From: Prasinococcaceae sp. CCMP 1430
Taxonomy: Eukaryota > Prasinodermophyta > Palmophyllophyceae > Prasinococcales > Prasinococcaceae
Reading direction: 5' to 3'
NCBI GenBank assembly: GCA_013416795.1
Contig: RQSC01000005.1
Coordinates: forward strand, 419,215 to 477,942
DNA: 58,728 bases
The position numbers and the translations under genes are program-made. Below the pieces are notes generated by a model. The model searched no databases, was not told where the DNA came from, and saw only the letters and a program-made list of their open reading frames with translations. Position 1 is the first letter of the stretch; each line of letters begins with the position of its first letter. Shown in pieces: positions 29,566 to 39,900 of the stretch.

Positions 29566-30859
29566 ATGGTGCTCCACCCGGCGGTGGTCGTGCGCGACCA
29601 CCCCAAGGGCAGCAAGTACGGGCGCGGGCTGTTCGCGGCCGCGCCGATCGCAAAGGGCGAGGTCGTGTGGCTCGAGGACCACGAGGCCGAGCCGCAGCAC
29701 GTCGTGGTGGCGCGCGACCGGCGATGGATCGAGGCACTGCCGCCGGGCCCAAAGGCGGCGTACAAGCACTTCGTGTATCAGACCGGCGAGGACGAGTTCG
29801 AGTCGCTGCCTGAGTTCGACGTGCTGCCACAAGAGGCGTGGGTGCGTCGGGAGGCGAGGGGTAGCACGCCCGCGCGGCGTAGAGCGCCGAATGCGGAAGC
29901 GGCGCCACTGACCGCGACGCCGCTCTGCCTCCCTGGCCGCGCGCAACGATCCCTCCACCGCCATCGCGCGCGCGCAGGCCCAGGCGGAGCCCGCGGATGT
30001 GTCCATGTACATGAACCACAGCTGCGACCCGACGACGTGGTTCGAGTTCGACCACGAGGCGTACGTGGATGGGCCGGGCGTGATGACCGCGCGCCGCGAC
30101 ATCGCGGCGGGCGAGGAGCTCACCTTTGACTACGCCACGAGCGAGGGCGCATTCGACCAGCCGTGGGTGTGCTGTTGCGGCTCGACCACTTGCCGCGGCA
30201 CCGTGCGTGGTTGCGATTGGAAGCGCGCGGACCTGCAGGAGCGCTACGAGGGCCACTTCATGCCGTACCTCGCCGCGCGCATCTCCACGCTGCGTGAGCA
30301 GCGGCGTGCCGAGGCGGAGTGCGTGGAGCGCTGGGGGGTCACGCTCATGCGTAGCGACGAAAAGCAGCTGGGAAGGTACCTCGTGGTCAAGCGGCGCGTA
30401 CCCAAGGGCGCCGACGTGATGGTTCTGCCGCCGAATCGCATCCTCAGGCACCACGAAGTCGACGACTTTGAGCGCATTCTGACTGTGCGCACGTCGGAGG
30501 ACCCGGCTGACACCACAGGCGCACTGTACAGCTACAGCCAGACGCCGGAGGACCTGGACAACTTCATGGCGCACTCGTGTGACCCCACCTGTGAGGCGGT
30601 GATCGACCCCGACACGCTGTGCGTCACGATGCGCGCGCTGCGCGACATACCCGAGGGCGGGCTCGTGTCTTTCGACTACGAGACCACAGAGACGGACATG
30701 GTCGTGCAGGGGTGCTCCTTCACGTGCAACTGCGGCGCTCGCAACTGCAAGGGCCATATCGTCGGCTTCCACGCGCGGCAGCGCATGGAGCAGGCCCGAG
30801 CGGGGCCGACGGCGGCCGCGGCACTCAAGCCGCCCGCGTGCAGCCCGGTGCCGGTCTGA
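29566..30859 (+). CDS. Tandem double-SET-domain protein
   Basis: Two exons: 29566-29841 and 29978-30859, with a 136-bp intron in phase 0, giving 385 residues. Two consecutive SET-like modules are visible. The first starts near SKYGRGLFAAAPIAKGEVVW and has NHSCDPT, ELTFDYATSEG and a post-SET CCCGSTTCRG. The second starts near QLGRYLVVKRRVPKGADVMV and has AHSCDPT, LVSFDYETTETD and CNCGARNCKGHI. The NHSCDP and FDY elements bind S-adenosylmethionine and form the active site in SET lysine methyltransferases. Both copies look intact except that Asn is Ala in the second (AHSC). Whether the target is histone or non-histone is unknown. It is tail-to-tail with ArsS. Confidence 0.85.
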
Positions 30860-31001
30860 CGCACGCGTGCTCCAGACTGGCTGCCCGGTGCGGCAGCGCA
30901 GAAATCGCGTATCCCGGGTCTGACGCCGCGTGCACTGCCACGTCGCGCAAGCTGCGACAGGGGTTTCTCAAAACCACACAAACATGTATAATGGAGAAAT
31001 T

Positions 31002-31023
31002 TGTACAAACACATATACTGTAC
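31002..31023. terminator. TGTACA/TGTAC cluster between double-SET and ArsS genes
   Basis: TGTATAATG-type sequence at 30985, palindromic TGTACA at 31002-31007 and TGTAC at 31019-31023 lie in the 170-bp convergent spacer. They are placed suitably for either strand. Confidence 0.45.
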
Positions 31024-31029
31024 CAAGAC

Positions 31030-32188
31030 CTACGCAGTGGCGCCCTGACATGAGCTTCCCGCGCCTGCGGTGCAGCCATAGCAGTGCGAGTCGACCGTGA
31101 CCTGCCTCCCCTCAAGCTGCTCGAGGCTCTCGAGCTCGAAAATGGAGCGCGGCGCACCGCCGCCCGCGCGCATGCCAAGTTGCTGATTGAAGTCGCAGTC
31201 ATACAACGACCCGTCCCACGACACGGAGACGGTGTTGGTGCACATGACATTCTCCGCAGCCGCAAGGTTGAAATTGTTGACGAGCAGCTCCATGTACTCA
31301 CGCATCTTGCCCTCGCGTGCGAGCTGGTCGGCGAAGCGCTTGATGGGCATGTTGGTGAGAGCCAGGAGCGAGTCGAAGCTCACGCCGTAGCAGTCACGCA
31401 ACTCGGCCTTGTACGCTTCCTGTAGCGACGCCTGCGGGGGCGGGAGGAACGCCCTGCACGTCCATGCGCGAGCGCGTGTCGGCCGTGTCAGCAGGTGGCG
31501 GCGCGGGGGCGGCCTCAGCGGCGCACGCACGGCCGCAGGCGCGCACTCACCCGCCGGGATTGTAGACGAGGTCCAGCAGGCGCTCCCCGCTGCCGTCGCC
31601 GTAGCCGCGTTCGTTGAGCTCCCGGAGCGCGCGAATGGAGCGGTCGAACACGCCGCGTCCGCGCTGCGCGTCCACGTTGGCCTCCGAGTAGCACGGAAGC
31701 GACGCGACGATGCGCACTTTCTGTTCTGCGAGGAAGTCTGCAAGGTCCTCCATGCCGTCCTCGCAAAGCACGGTGAGGTTGCAGCGGTCGATCACCTCGA
31801 GTCCCATCGAGCGCGCCTCTCGCACTAGATAGCGGAAGTTTTGGTTGTACTCGGGCGCGCCGCCGGTGAGGTCGAGCGTGCGCACGCCGGGCGATGCACG
31901 CAGCAGCGCGATTATCTTCTCGGCGCCCTCGCGGCTGAGCGCCTCGGTGCGCAGCGGCGAGCTCTCCACGTGGCAGTGCGCGCACGCCTGGTTGCAATAC
32001 AGCCCGACGTTGATCTGGAAGATTTCCACCGTGCGTCGCACGAGCGTGTGTGCGGGGGCGCCCGCCTCCCCGCTAGCGCTCGCCGCCGCCGCTGCGCTCT
32101 GCAGCTGTTCGCCGAAGGGCTTGAGGCCCGAGACGTCGAGAGCGCGCCGCCGCGCGAGCCGCTCGGCGCGCGCCCGCTCGCGCGCCGC
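31030..32188 (-). CDS. arsS: Radical SAM protein ArsS (arsenosugar biosynthesis type), 5' partial at gap
   Basis: Two exons on the minus strand: from the gap edge (32188) to 31551, and 31453-31030. The 97-bp intron (GTGAGT donor) is in matching phase, restoring NPGGAFLPPPQ at the junction. The radical SAM cluster motif is CNQACAHC (CX3CX2C). Family phrases follow: LDLTGGAPEYNQNFRYLV, EVIDRCNLTVL, IVASLPCYSEANVD, TNMPIKRFADQL, SWDGSLYDCDFNQQLG and the C-terminal HCYGCTAGAGSSCQG. ArsS is proposed to attach an adenosyl/ribosyl group to arsenic during arsenosugar formation; the arsenic link is known from bacteria and algae, not shown here. The N-terminus, probably with a targeting peptide, is lost in the 506-base gap. 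Confidence 0.88.
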
Positions 32189-32694
32189 NNNNNNNNNNNN
32201 NNNNNNNNNNNNNNNNNNNNNNNNNNNNNNNNNNNNNNNNNNNNNNNNNNNNNNNNNNNNNNNNNNNNNNNNNNNNNNNNNNNNNNNNNNNNNNNNNNNN
32301 NNNNNNNNNNNNNNNNNNNNNNNNNNNNNNNNNNNNNNNNNNNNNNNNNNNNNNNNNNNNNNNNNNNNNNNNNNNNNNNNNNNNNNNNNNNNNNNNNNNN
32401 NNNNNNNNNNNNNNNNNNNNNNNNNNNNNNNNNNNNNNNNNNNNNNNNNNNNNNNNNNNNNNNNNNNNNNNNNNNNNNNNNNNNNNNNNNNNNNNNNNNN
32501 NNNNNNNNNNNNNNNNNNNNNNNNNNNNNNNNNNNNNNNNNNNNNNNNNNNNNNNNNNNNNNNNNNNNNNNNNNNNNNNNNNNNNNNNNNNNNNNNNNNN
32601 NNNNNNNNNNNNNNNNNNNNNNNNNNNNNNNNNNNNNNNNNNNNNNNNNNNNNNNNNNNNNNNNNNNNNNNNNNNNNNNNNNNNNNNNNNNNNN
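32189..32694. other. Assembly gap of 506 Ns
   Basis: All bases are N. The gap lies in a head-to-head spacer and removes the 5' ends of ArsS on one side and the plastid membrane protein on the other. Open frames that appear to run across it are artefacts. Confidence 1.
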
Positions 32695-33742
32695 CGGGCG
32701 GGGGGCGCGGCGCGTGCGCGCGTGCCGGGCGCAGGCGCGGCGTGCGACGGAGGAGCGGGTTGGGGAGGCTGGCTTCGACCCGCTGCGGATACTGGAGGGA
32801 GACAGCAGCGGCGGCAGCAGCGGCAACGACGGCGATGCGCGCCTGTCGGCGCTCCCAGTGGTTGCGGCCGCGGCTGCGGCGGCGCTCGTCCCGGAGGTCC
32901 TGTCGCCGGCGAGCGCGGCGGCGGCCTCTGCGAAAGCGGCGGCGAACATCGACCCGTTCTTCACGTTCACCCCCGTGTGCCCGTACTCGGATGGCGTGTT
33001 TCGCGGCGGCCAGAAGCTGGCCCTCTTCGTCGCCGGCAATGACAACATCGAGGACTACCGCCCGCTCATCAATGACGTGCTCATCCGCGTGCGGACGGAG
33101 CTCTGCGTGCTTGAGAGCTTCACCCGCGAAACAGCGGTGCCCTTCGTGCAGGAGAAGGGCGTCGGGTGGGTGCTGCCGCTCCACGAGACCTCGGAGACAT
33201 ACCTCGCGGGCGTCGTTTTCATGGTAGGCGCGAACTTCATCCTTCTCGGCAGCACGAAGGTCGTGGCCATCCTGGCCATCTACCACGACCTTGTGCTCGG
33301 ACTGCCGACGCGCACACTCTCAGGGCTGCTGGGACTCGCGGGCGTCGACGAGGCGGCCAGGGCGGACAAGGAGATAGAGGCACTGCTGGACAAGCAGGGG
33401 GAGGAGATGAAGGCGCTCATGTCCGACCGCGCGCTGGACCGCGACGAGCGCGAGCGCAGAACCGCAGAGATCACGGCGAGCTACTCCGATCGGATGGAGA
33501 GCCTGCGCTCTGGCGCTGACGAGGCCATGGAGAAACGCAGCAAGAGCGCAGTGGGCAAGGCGATGAGCGCTGCGACAGCACTGTCTGTGCCGCTCGGGGT
33601 CTACGGCAAGCTGAGCTCCAAGCTGCGCGAGGTGCTCGAGCTCTTCGACACGTTCTGCTCGCGCTACTTCGTGGCGGTCACGGTGTTCTACGTCATCATC
33701 AAGTCTGTCCACTTCGTCCTTTTCCCGGACATCTTTGGCTGA
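32695..33742 (+). CDS. Conserved plastid membrane protein of unknown function, 5' partial
   Basis: The frame runs from the gap edge to a stop at 33742, about 348 residues without an intron. After a variable Ala/Gly/Ser-rich N-terminal part, a conserved block begins: FFTFTPVCPYSDGVFRGGQK, then DYRPLINDVLIRVRTELCVL, and GVGWVLPLHETSETYLAGVV leading into a hydrophobic segment (VVFMVGANFILLGSTKVVAI). A charged coiled-coil-like stretch follows, and the C-terminus has another membrane-like helix (FVAVTVFYVIIKSVHFVLF). Similar proteins occur in plants and algae and are predicted to be plastidial; I do not know a function. It is tail-to-tail with the PDZ-like gene, 86 bp apart. Confidence 0.65.
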
Positions 33743-33787
33743 GCGCTAGACACACACTCTCTATCTAGAGTAGACGCAGACCACCAC

Positions 33788-33800
33788 GTACACAGATACA
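33788..33800 (-). terminator. TGTAT/TGTAC downstream of PDZ-like gene
   Basis: On the minus strand TGTAT (33800-33796) and TGTAC (33792-33788) lie 28-41 bp after the PDZ-like stop. Confidence 0.4.
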
Positions 33801-33828
33801 CATGAATAAACTCGCGCAGGCCGCGGCC

Positions 33829-34602
33829 TCACTGCGCCTCATCGCCGGCCGCAGCGGCGTTGCTGCCAGCGACCGCGCCCGCTGCCGCAGCGGCCTGTTC
33901 GCCCCGCTGCCGCCGGCGCTCGAGCACGAGCGTGACCTCGCCGTCCGCCACCAGGCCTCTCCGCAGCGCATTGATGCAGTTGGCAAACTCCTCGCCGTCT
34001 GCGCCGTACATCGTGAGCGTGCGCCGCGGGGCCTCGCCAAAGCCCTGCGCATACGCGTTCTTGTATACGAAGGTGGTCGCGGTGCAACCACGCAGCACGT
34101 CGCCAACTTGTACCACCTCCGCCTCGGGCCCCCCCTGGAGGCGAGCGACTTTCGCCGCCTGCTCAGCGGCGCCGCCGGGCGTCAGCTCGACCACCTCGCA
34201 ACGCCCTCGCCGGTCCTCGAAGCTGATTCCCAGCGGCCTGGGAAGGCTCACCGCGAACACCTGCGAGCGCTCGCCCAGCGTGTGGGGGAAGGCGAACGGC
34301 TGCGCCCGCGGGTTGCGCACGTCGCCCACGGGCACGCGCAGCGTGACGTAGCTGTCCATGTCGGCGTCCTTGGCGATCGGCCATGGCGTGTACGACATGG
34401 GCGTGTATATGATATCCCCACGCCGGTCCTCGGCGAGCTTGTCCTCAGCGACGAGCTCGTCGATGATCTCCTCTGGCTCGCGCTTGCCCGCCCACACGCG
34501 CGACAACGCGTAGAAGGCGGCGGCGCCGGGGAGCAGCACCGACCAAGCCGAGGCCGCATCCGCGCGCTGCTGGCACTCGGCATCGAAGCACACCGCGGGC
34601 AT
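33829..34602 (-). CDS. PDZ-like plastid protein, 5' end uncertain
   Basis: From the first in-frame ATG at 34602 the protein is 257 residues. The frame remains open upstream to an acceptor-like TAG near 34712, so an additional 5' exon with a transit peptide is likely. An early hydrophobic stretch (WSVLLPGAAAFYALSRVW) could be a membrane anchor or lumen signal. The second half has a PDZ-like fold: QVFAVSLPRPLGISFED with a PLGI carboxylate-binding-loop pattern, then VVQVGDVLRGCTATTFVYKN and a final strand near GEVTLVLERRR. PDZ domains bind C-terminal peptides, as in plastid proteases and scaffold proteins, but no protease domain is present. Function unknown. Confidence 0.6.
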   Translation of the reverse strand: MPAVCFDAECQQRADAASAWSVLLPGAAAFYALSRVWAGKREPEEIIDELVAEDKLAEDRRGDIIYTPMSYTPWPIAKDADMDSYVTLRVPVGDVRNPRAQPFAFPHTLGERSQVFAVSLPRPLGISFEDRRGRCEVVELTPGGAAEQAAKVARLQGGPEAEVVQVGDVLRGCTATTFVYKNAYAQGFGEAPRRTLTMYGADGEEFANCINALRRGLVADGEVTLVLERRRQRGEQAAAAAGAVAGSNAAAAGDEAQ

Positions 34603-34999
34603 GCCCAGCTCGGCCAGGTCCACGAGGAGCGGCAACGACCCCAGCGCGTGCGGGAGCGCGCCGAGCGCCGCCCGCGCGGGGGCGCCCGCCGCGCGCGCTC
34701 GCTCGGGGAACCGCTACATCACGAACCCTCTAAATCAAACCCTAAAACGACTCAACCCAAACCTCACACTACGGCGGCGCGCGCACGCGCACACGTCAAA
34801 CCGCACGGGATCAAAACCGATATTACTAAACCCTATATTGAAAATTGAAAACCGCAACCATAACCTCGACCCCTCAAATGCACGACACGCTGTGCTGTAC
34901 AGTCGTACAGTACTACTGTCCATGCAGTGCCACATGCAGTGCGTAGCACTACGTACGTCCAGCGTGGCTCGGAAGTCGACAGGGGGTGCGGTGTGCCCG
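34603..34999. promoter_or_regulatory. AT-rich island upstream of PDZ-like gene with a perfect telobox
   Basis: This region carries AAACCCTAAA (34737-34746), CTCAACCCAAACCTC (about 34751-34765), ACTAAACCCTATA (around 34825-34837), ATAACCTCGACC (34860-34871) and two TGTAC-containing palindromes near 34896-34914. AAACCCTAA is the plant telo-box known from promoters of housekeeping genes. Here the elements are single copies in a spacer or intron, not a telomere. Confidence 0.4.
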
Positions 35000-35405
35000 T
35001 CAGGGCCGAGGGGCGGGGGCGACCCCGTGCTCCGCCGCCACGCGCGCGTGCAGCAGGCTGTCCTCGGAGAGGACCCCGGCCCACGCGGAGAGGTCGCAGC
35101 CCGAGCGGATCTACGCGCGGGGGGTGCGCGCGCTGCGGCGCGCCCGCTGTGGCGCACTCGCTTGCAGGCGCGAGCGCGCGTGGCGCGCGCACGCCGCCGC
35201 ACGGGGCCAAACCGCAGAAGCGCCTTTTCGCGCCCGCTCCCGTGCCCTTCCGCGGAACAGAGCGTTCGATCGCACCTGCCCCACTTTCCCGCTCCCCGCT
35301 TTCGGTCCGCGCAGGCGCGGCGCGTTCGGTCGGGAGGCCGGAGCGCCGCCGCAAGAGGTCAAAACGAAAGGCACCGCGACGCCTGACGTCATCCGCCTCA
35401 CCCAT
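35000..35405 (-). CDS. Candidate small two-exon gene
   Basis: Proposed exons are 35405-35193 and 35110-35000 on the minus strand, with an 82-bp GT-AG intron and phase 0, giving 107 residues. The last exon encodes a soluble-looking segment (DLSAWAGVLSEDSLLHARVA) and ends APAPRP. The first exon is Arg-rich. The stop is followed about 90-100 bp later by TGTAC sites, and the proposed start is adjacent to an AT-rich island, as for other genes here. An alternative is that the 35000-35110 segment belongs to a 5' exon of the PDZ-like gene interrupted by a one-base error. No family recognised; the evidence is weak. Confidence 0.2.
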
Positions 35406-36161
35406 CGTTGGAGGTCAAAATACATACACAAGACCCCCACGAATGCCGTCTGACTGCTTCTTAGACAAGGTCAAATTATGCCATTCTGAGCCGTGCGATG
35501 CAGCAGTCAAATATGGTCTAATATCCCCACGGGCGACTAGATATACACGAACGAAGTTCGAAGTTTTTCATTTGCCATTTGGTTTGATTTGCAGGTTTGC
35601 CGCGCGTGCGAAGAGGAGCTTTGGAGGCTTTCCCGGCGCGGTGTGTTGCCGTTCCCATGGTTCGCCGCGGTGCGTTTTGATGGCGGCGTGTGCCCGGCGG
35701 CGCGGCAGCTCGGCGGGTGTGTTGAGCTGGCGCTCCAGCGGCGCGCGCGCTAGGCTAGGGCGCGCACGGGGGTGGGGCGCGCCGCCCGCGCCTGGCCGCT
35801 CCGCGCTCGCGCCCGCCATCGCCACGCTCCGCGCGCCGCCTCCCCGCGCCCCTTTTTTTTTTTTTAGGGGCCGCTCGGCCGCCCGCGCGCCCTCGCCAAC
35901 AGACAGAACACAACGCCGCCGCAGAAAAGCGACCCCCGCCCAATGCCCCTCCCCGCTCCCTTCCGACACCAGCACCTCCCCAGCCCCCCTCCTCCCCGCG
36001 CACCCTCCCCCTCGACGACGCTCCTCGGCGCCGCGCACTCCGCCTCCTCCGCCCGGCGCTACGCCGGGGAAGGCGGTGGTGGGGGGAGGGGGGCGCGCCG
36101 GCGGGGCGGCGAGCGTGCGAGCTGGGCGGGCGGGTGCCGCGGAGCGCCTGCTGCGGCGGCA
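35406..36161. promoter_or_regulatory. Spacer with AT-rich island upstream of the 63-residue gene
   Basis: An AT-richer island at about 35410-35600 is followed by extremely C-rich and G-rich sequence with a poly-T run at 35853-35864. No gene is supported; the long open frame across it is compositional. Confidence 0.35.
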
Positions 36162-36353
36162 ATGCTGACGAGCGCGCGCATCTCGCAGACCGCGTTCGAC
36201 GGCATGCGCTACGCCGTCGGCGCGACCGACAAGTTCCAGGGCACTGGCGTCTGGAGCATGATCAAGGCCTCGCGCCAGACACAGCGGCCGGCGCCCAAGA
36301 GCTCCAAGCCGCCGCGCCCGGCAGGCGCCCGCAAGGGTCCCGGGGGTCGCTAG
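36162..36353 (+). CDS. Small basic protein of 63 residues, unknown
   Basis: A short frame from ATG to TAG encodes 63 residues. The first half looks like a folded segment (QTAFDGMRYAVGATDKFQGT then GVWSMIKAS). The second half is Lys/Arg/Pro-rich and ends PGGR. Its non-random N-terminal composition, compared with Ala/Arg-rich shadow frames, is the main support. It could be a small subunit of an organelle complex, but I recognise no family. Continuation through an upstream exon cannot be excluded. Confidence 0.4.
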   Translation: MLTSARISQTAFDGMRYAVGATDKFQGTGVWSMIKASRQTQRPAPKSSKPPRPAGARKGPGGR

Positions 36354-36918
36354 CACGGCGCGCACGCACGCGCATGCGTGCCCGCGCACGCACACACGCG
36401 CATTCCAGCCGCGCACCGCGCGCGCGCCGGCGAGCATGACGGCAGCCGCACAGAGGCGAGAGCATCGCGAGCGAGCCCGACTTCCCGAACGCAGGCGCCG
36501 CAGGTCGCGCTGGATACGCGTGTGCGCGCGCATGCAAGCACACTCGTGTTGTATGGGCCATGATGTGGTGCACGAGTGTGGTGTTGTAAAGTCGCACGGA
36601 CCGTGCACGCAGACCCCTCGCTGCGGCGCGCCCGCACCGCCTGCAGCCCACGGGCTCGTGCGCTTCAGTAGTATCATGATGAATCCGTTTACGGAGGAGC
36701 CGATTGCTCGATTGCATCGTCGGCGTGTTTGCGACGGCAGGGCGCCAGTCTGTATGTTGCATGTTTGTCTGTGCGCGCGCATATGCGCGCGCGCGTCTGC
36801 GCCACGCCCCATCGCGAGCGTGCGCGGTCAGACGACCTTGACTTGCTCCGCCGCCAGCGCGGGGGCGGGCGCGGGCGCTGGCGCTGGCGCAGGCGCAGGC
36901 GGGCTGCCCGAGGTCGCC
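36354..36918. other. Spacer upstream of Lon, with possible 5' exon
   Basis: TGTAT (near 36549) and TGTAAA (36585-36590) may end the transcript of the 63-residue gene. The Lon frame is open back to 36436, so part of this region may encode the Lon targeting peptide or a 5' exon. GC-alternating and repeated GCGCTGGC/GCAGGC units occur at 36860-36903. Confidence 0.35.
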
Positions 36919-39900
36919 ATGCGTGCGGGTGTGCGCATGGCGAGACGCATGGCGGGCAAGGGCGGCGCCAAGGACGGCGGCGCTGGCAAGGGCGGCTGCG
37001 ATAAGGGCGCTCCCGCACAGCCTGTCGAAAAGAGGCCCAAACCGGCGCGCGAGCGAGCGCCGCCTCCGGACGGCGGTGCGAACGCGGCCAAGGGCGAGAC
37101 GGCGAGCACCATCAGCGCGGCCGGCGGTTCCTCGTCGTCGGCGGCGGCGGGCGAAGGAGACCGCGCGCTGCTGTCGCGCACGGTGCTCGCGCTGCCGACA
37201 GTGCGCCCGCTCATGCCTGGCTTTGAGCGCACGCTCGAGGTGACCGACCCGCGGCTGGCCACGCCGCTATACCGCATGGCGAAGAAAGCCCAGGAGGAGG
37301 GCAGGGACGACGTAGAGGTGGGCCTGTTCGCTGAGCACCCGCGACACTGGGATGCGCTCGAGAGCTGGGCACACAGCCTCAACGCCAGCGTGGGCGCGGG
37401 CGGCGGCGCTGGCGGCAGCGTGCTCGCGCGACACGTCACCTCAGGAATGGCCGACGTCAAGGCGGCCTACCACCTGGGTGCCGATGGCGCGTCGGCCGTG
37501 GATGGCGGGAGTGCGAGCGAGCTGGCGACGGCCGCGGCCTTCTCGAGGCTGCGCGACGGGCCGAGCCCCGGTGGCTTCCTGCCCGTGGGCACCGTCGCGA
37601 AGGTCATCAACCTGACCCGCGAGGGTGATGGCGCTGAACTGCGCGTGACGCTGCGCGGCTTGCGCCGGGTGCAGATCGCGCGCGACATCGTCGACACCCC
37701 CGAAGACAAAGCTCGCCTTCACTTGGCAGCGCGCAAGCACGCGCAGTCCATCGAGTTCAAGAGCGCCAACCTGATGGACAAGCGGCGCTCGCGCGGCGGC
37801 GCGGCTGCAATGCTGCTGACCGACCTGCGCAGCAAGCTCGACATGGATGAGTCGACCGAGGACGGCGGCGACGCGCTAGGCGCCGCGCCCGACCTCGACT
37901 TTGTCAAGGACGCCGAGGCCATTGGCGCCGGCGAGGGCGACGACGCGCAGAACAACGAGCAGCAGCACGCTGGCGGCGACGACTCGCACGGAGACGGCTA
38001 CAACTCTGAATCGGATGGTGAGGAGGGTGAGGAACCCTTCAACGGCGTCATGCAGGAGGTGCTAGACTTCATGCACGGCGCGGCCATCATGCCCTTCCCC
38101 GGGGGCATCGCCGTGTATCCGGGGCCGAAGGCGCAGCAGGGCGGCGGGTTCCCGGGCCTGCCGTTCCCTCCCGGCGGTCCTGGCGGCAAGGCAGCGGCTG
38201 GGCAGCCGTCGCCACCGCGCGCTGGGCAGGCCATCAAGCTCGCGGCGGCGGCGCTCACTGTGGGCCCCACCAGCGTGGAGCCCAGCTTCCACCCTGCGCG
38301 CGTGGAGGTTGTCGAGTACAGCTGCGCTGACGACTGCAATCCGGACGACGAGTACACGAAGACGCTCATGCGGGAGGCGGTGCGCAAGCTCGAGGAGCTG
38401 CAAAACATCTCTGACCGGCACGCGCGTGTGATGAATGAGGGTGCGGAGGGCATAGACGCGAGCAAGGTGCTGTCCCATCCCGGCCTGCTGGCGGACCTGG
38501 CTGCTCACGTGTGCGCCGAGACTGACCGTCGGGTGACGGCCAACGCGCTGCACGAGGTGAGCGTGCGCTCGCGGCTTGCTGGCGTCATCCAGGCGCTGGA
38601 GACCGAGATCGCGTACGCCAAGAAGCGCGCGGCGGACGAGCCGGGCCACCCACCGGACGGCCAGCTCACCCGCGGTCGAAGCCCCAGCGACTTCTTCAGG
38701 GAGCTGAGCAAGGTCAGCATGGGGAACATGCGCATGCGCGGCGGGCGTGGGGGCCAGGGCGGCAAGGAGCAGGGCGGCCAGGAGGAGACGCCGGCAGACA
38801 AATACCGCAAGCGCTTCGAGGGCTTCCGCGAGGCGGTGAAGGGCACCCCCGTGGAGGAGCGCATCGAGGAGGAGCTGGCGCGCCTCGAGCAGCTCGATCC
38901 GCAGGGCTCAGAGTACAGCGTGGTGCGCACGTATCTTGACTGGCTGACCAAGGTGCCGTGGGGCACGCTTCCCGACGACAACCTTGACATCGTCCACGCG
39001 CACGAGGTGCTCGAGGAGGATCACTACGGCCTCAAGGACGTCAAGGACCGCATCCTCGAGCTCATCGCCGTGGGGCGCCTGCGTGGGTCGGTGCAGGGCA
39101 AGATCATACTGCTCGTGGGGCCGCCGGGCGTCGGCAAGACCTCCATTGGGCGCTCGATTGCGCGCGCGGTCGGGCGGCCCTACGCACGCGTGGCCATCGG
39201 TGGGCTTGACGACACGCACGAGCTGAAGGGCCACCGGCGTACCTACGTCGGTGCGATGCCCGGCAAGATGGTACACAGCCTCGCGCACGCCAAGGCGATG
39301 AACCCGCTCATCCTGTTGGACGAGGTCGACAAGATCGGCGCGGGCAGCTTCCGCGGCAATCCGTCGGCGACGCTCATGGAGATCCTCGATCCCTCCCAGA
39401 ACTCGGAATTTGCCGACACCTATATGGACGTGCCGATCGATCTCAGCAAGGTGCTCTTCGTGGCCACGGCCAACACCACCGACACCATCCCCAAGCCCCT
39501 CCTCGACCGCATGGAGGTCATCGAGGTGGGCGCCTACCTCAAAGAGGAGAAAATTGAGATCGCCAAGGCGTACCTCGAACCTCGAGCGAGGGAGTCCTCC
39601 GGCCTCAGCGAGAGCGATGTGCGCATCGAGGCCGACGCGCTCGACGGACTCGTGGAGGACTACTGCCGCGATGCCGGCGTGCGCTCGCTGGAGAAGGCAA
39701 TTGAGAAGATTTACCGAAAGGTCGCGCTCAAGCGCGTGCGCGACACGGCGGAGGCTGTGCCCGGGCTGCCGGCGGAGCAGCAGCAGCACGCGCAGCAGGA
39801 TGGCGCGGGGGCGGTTGAGGAAGTACAGGAGCGCACGCCCGTGGTGGGAAAGGCTGTGGCCGAGGGTGGGGGCGCGCATGAGGCTGCTGTGCAGCTGCCC

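Noticed and set aside
31547-33742. Long open frames spanning the N gap on both strands
   Set aside because: They exist only because Ns do not encode stops; the two sides are different genes on opposite strands.
34737-34746. Telomere or internal telomere array
   Set aside because: Only isolated single units occur, with no tandem CCCTAAA array.
34927-36168. 413-residue plus-strand frame
   Set aside because: It crosses AT-rich island and C-rich low-complexity sequence, shows no domain and changes composition several times.
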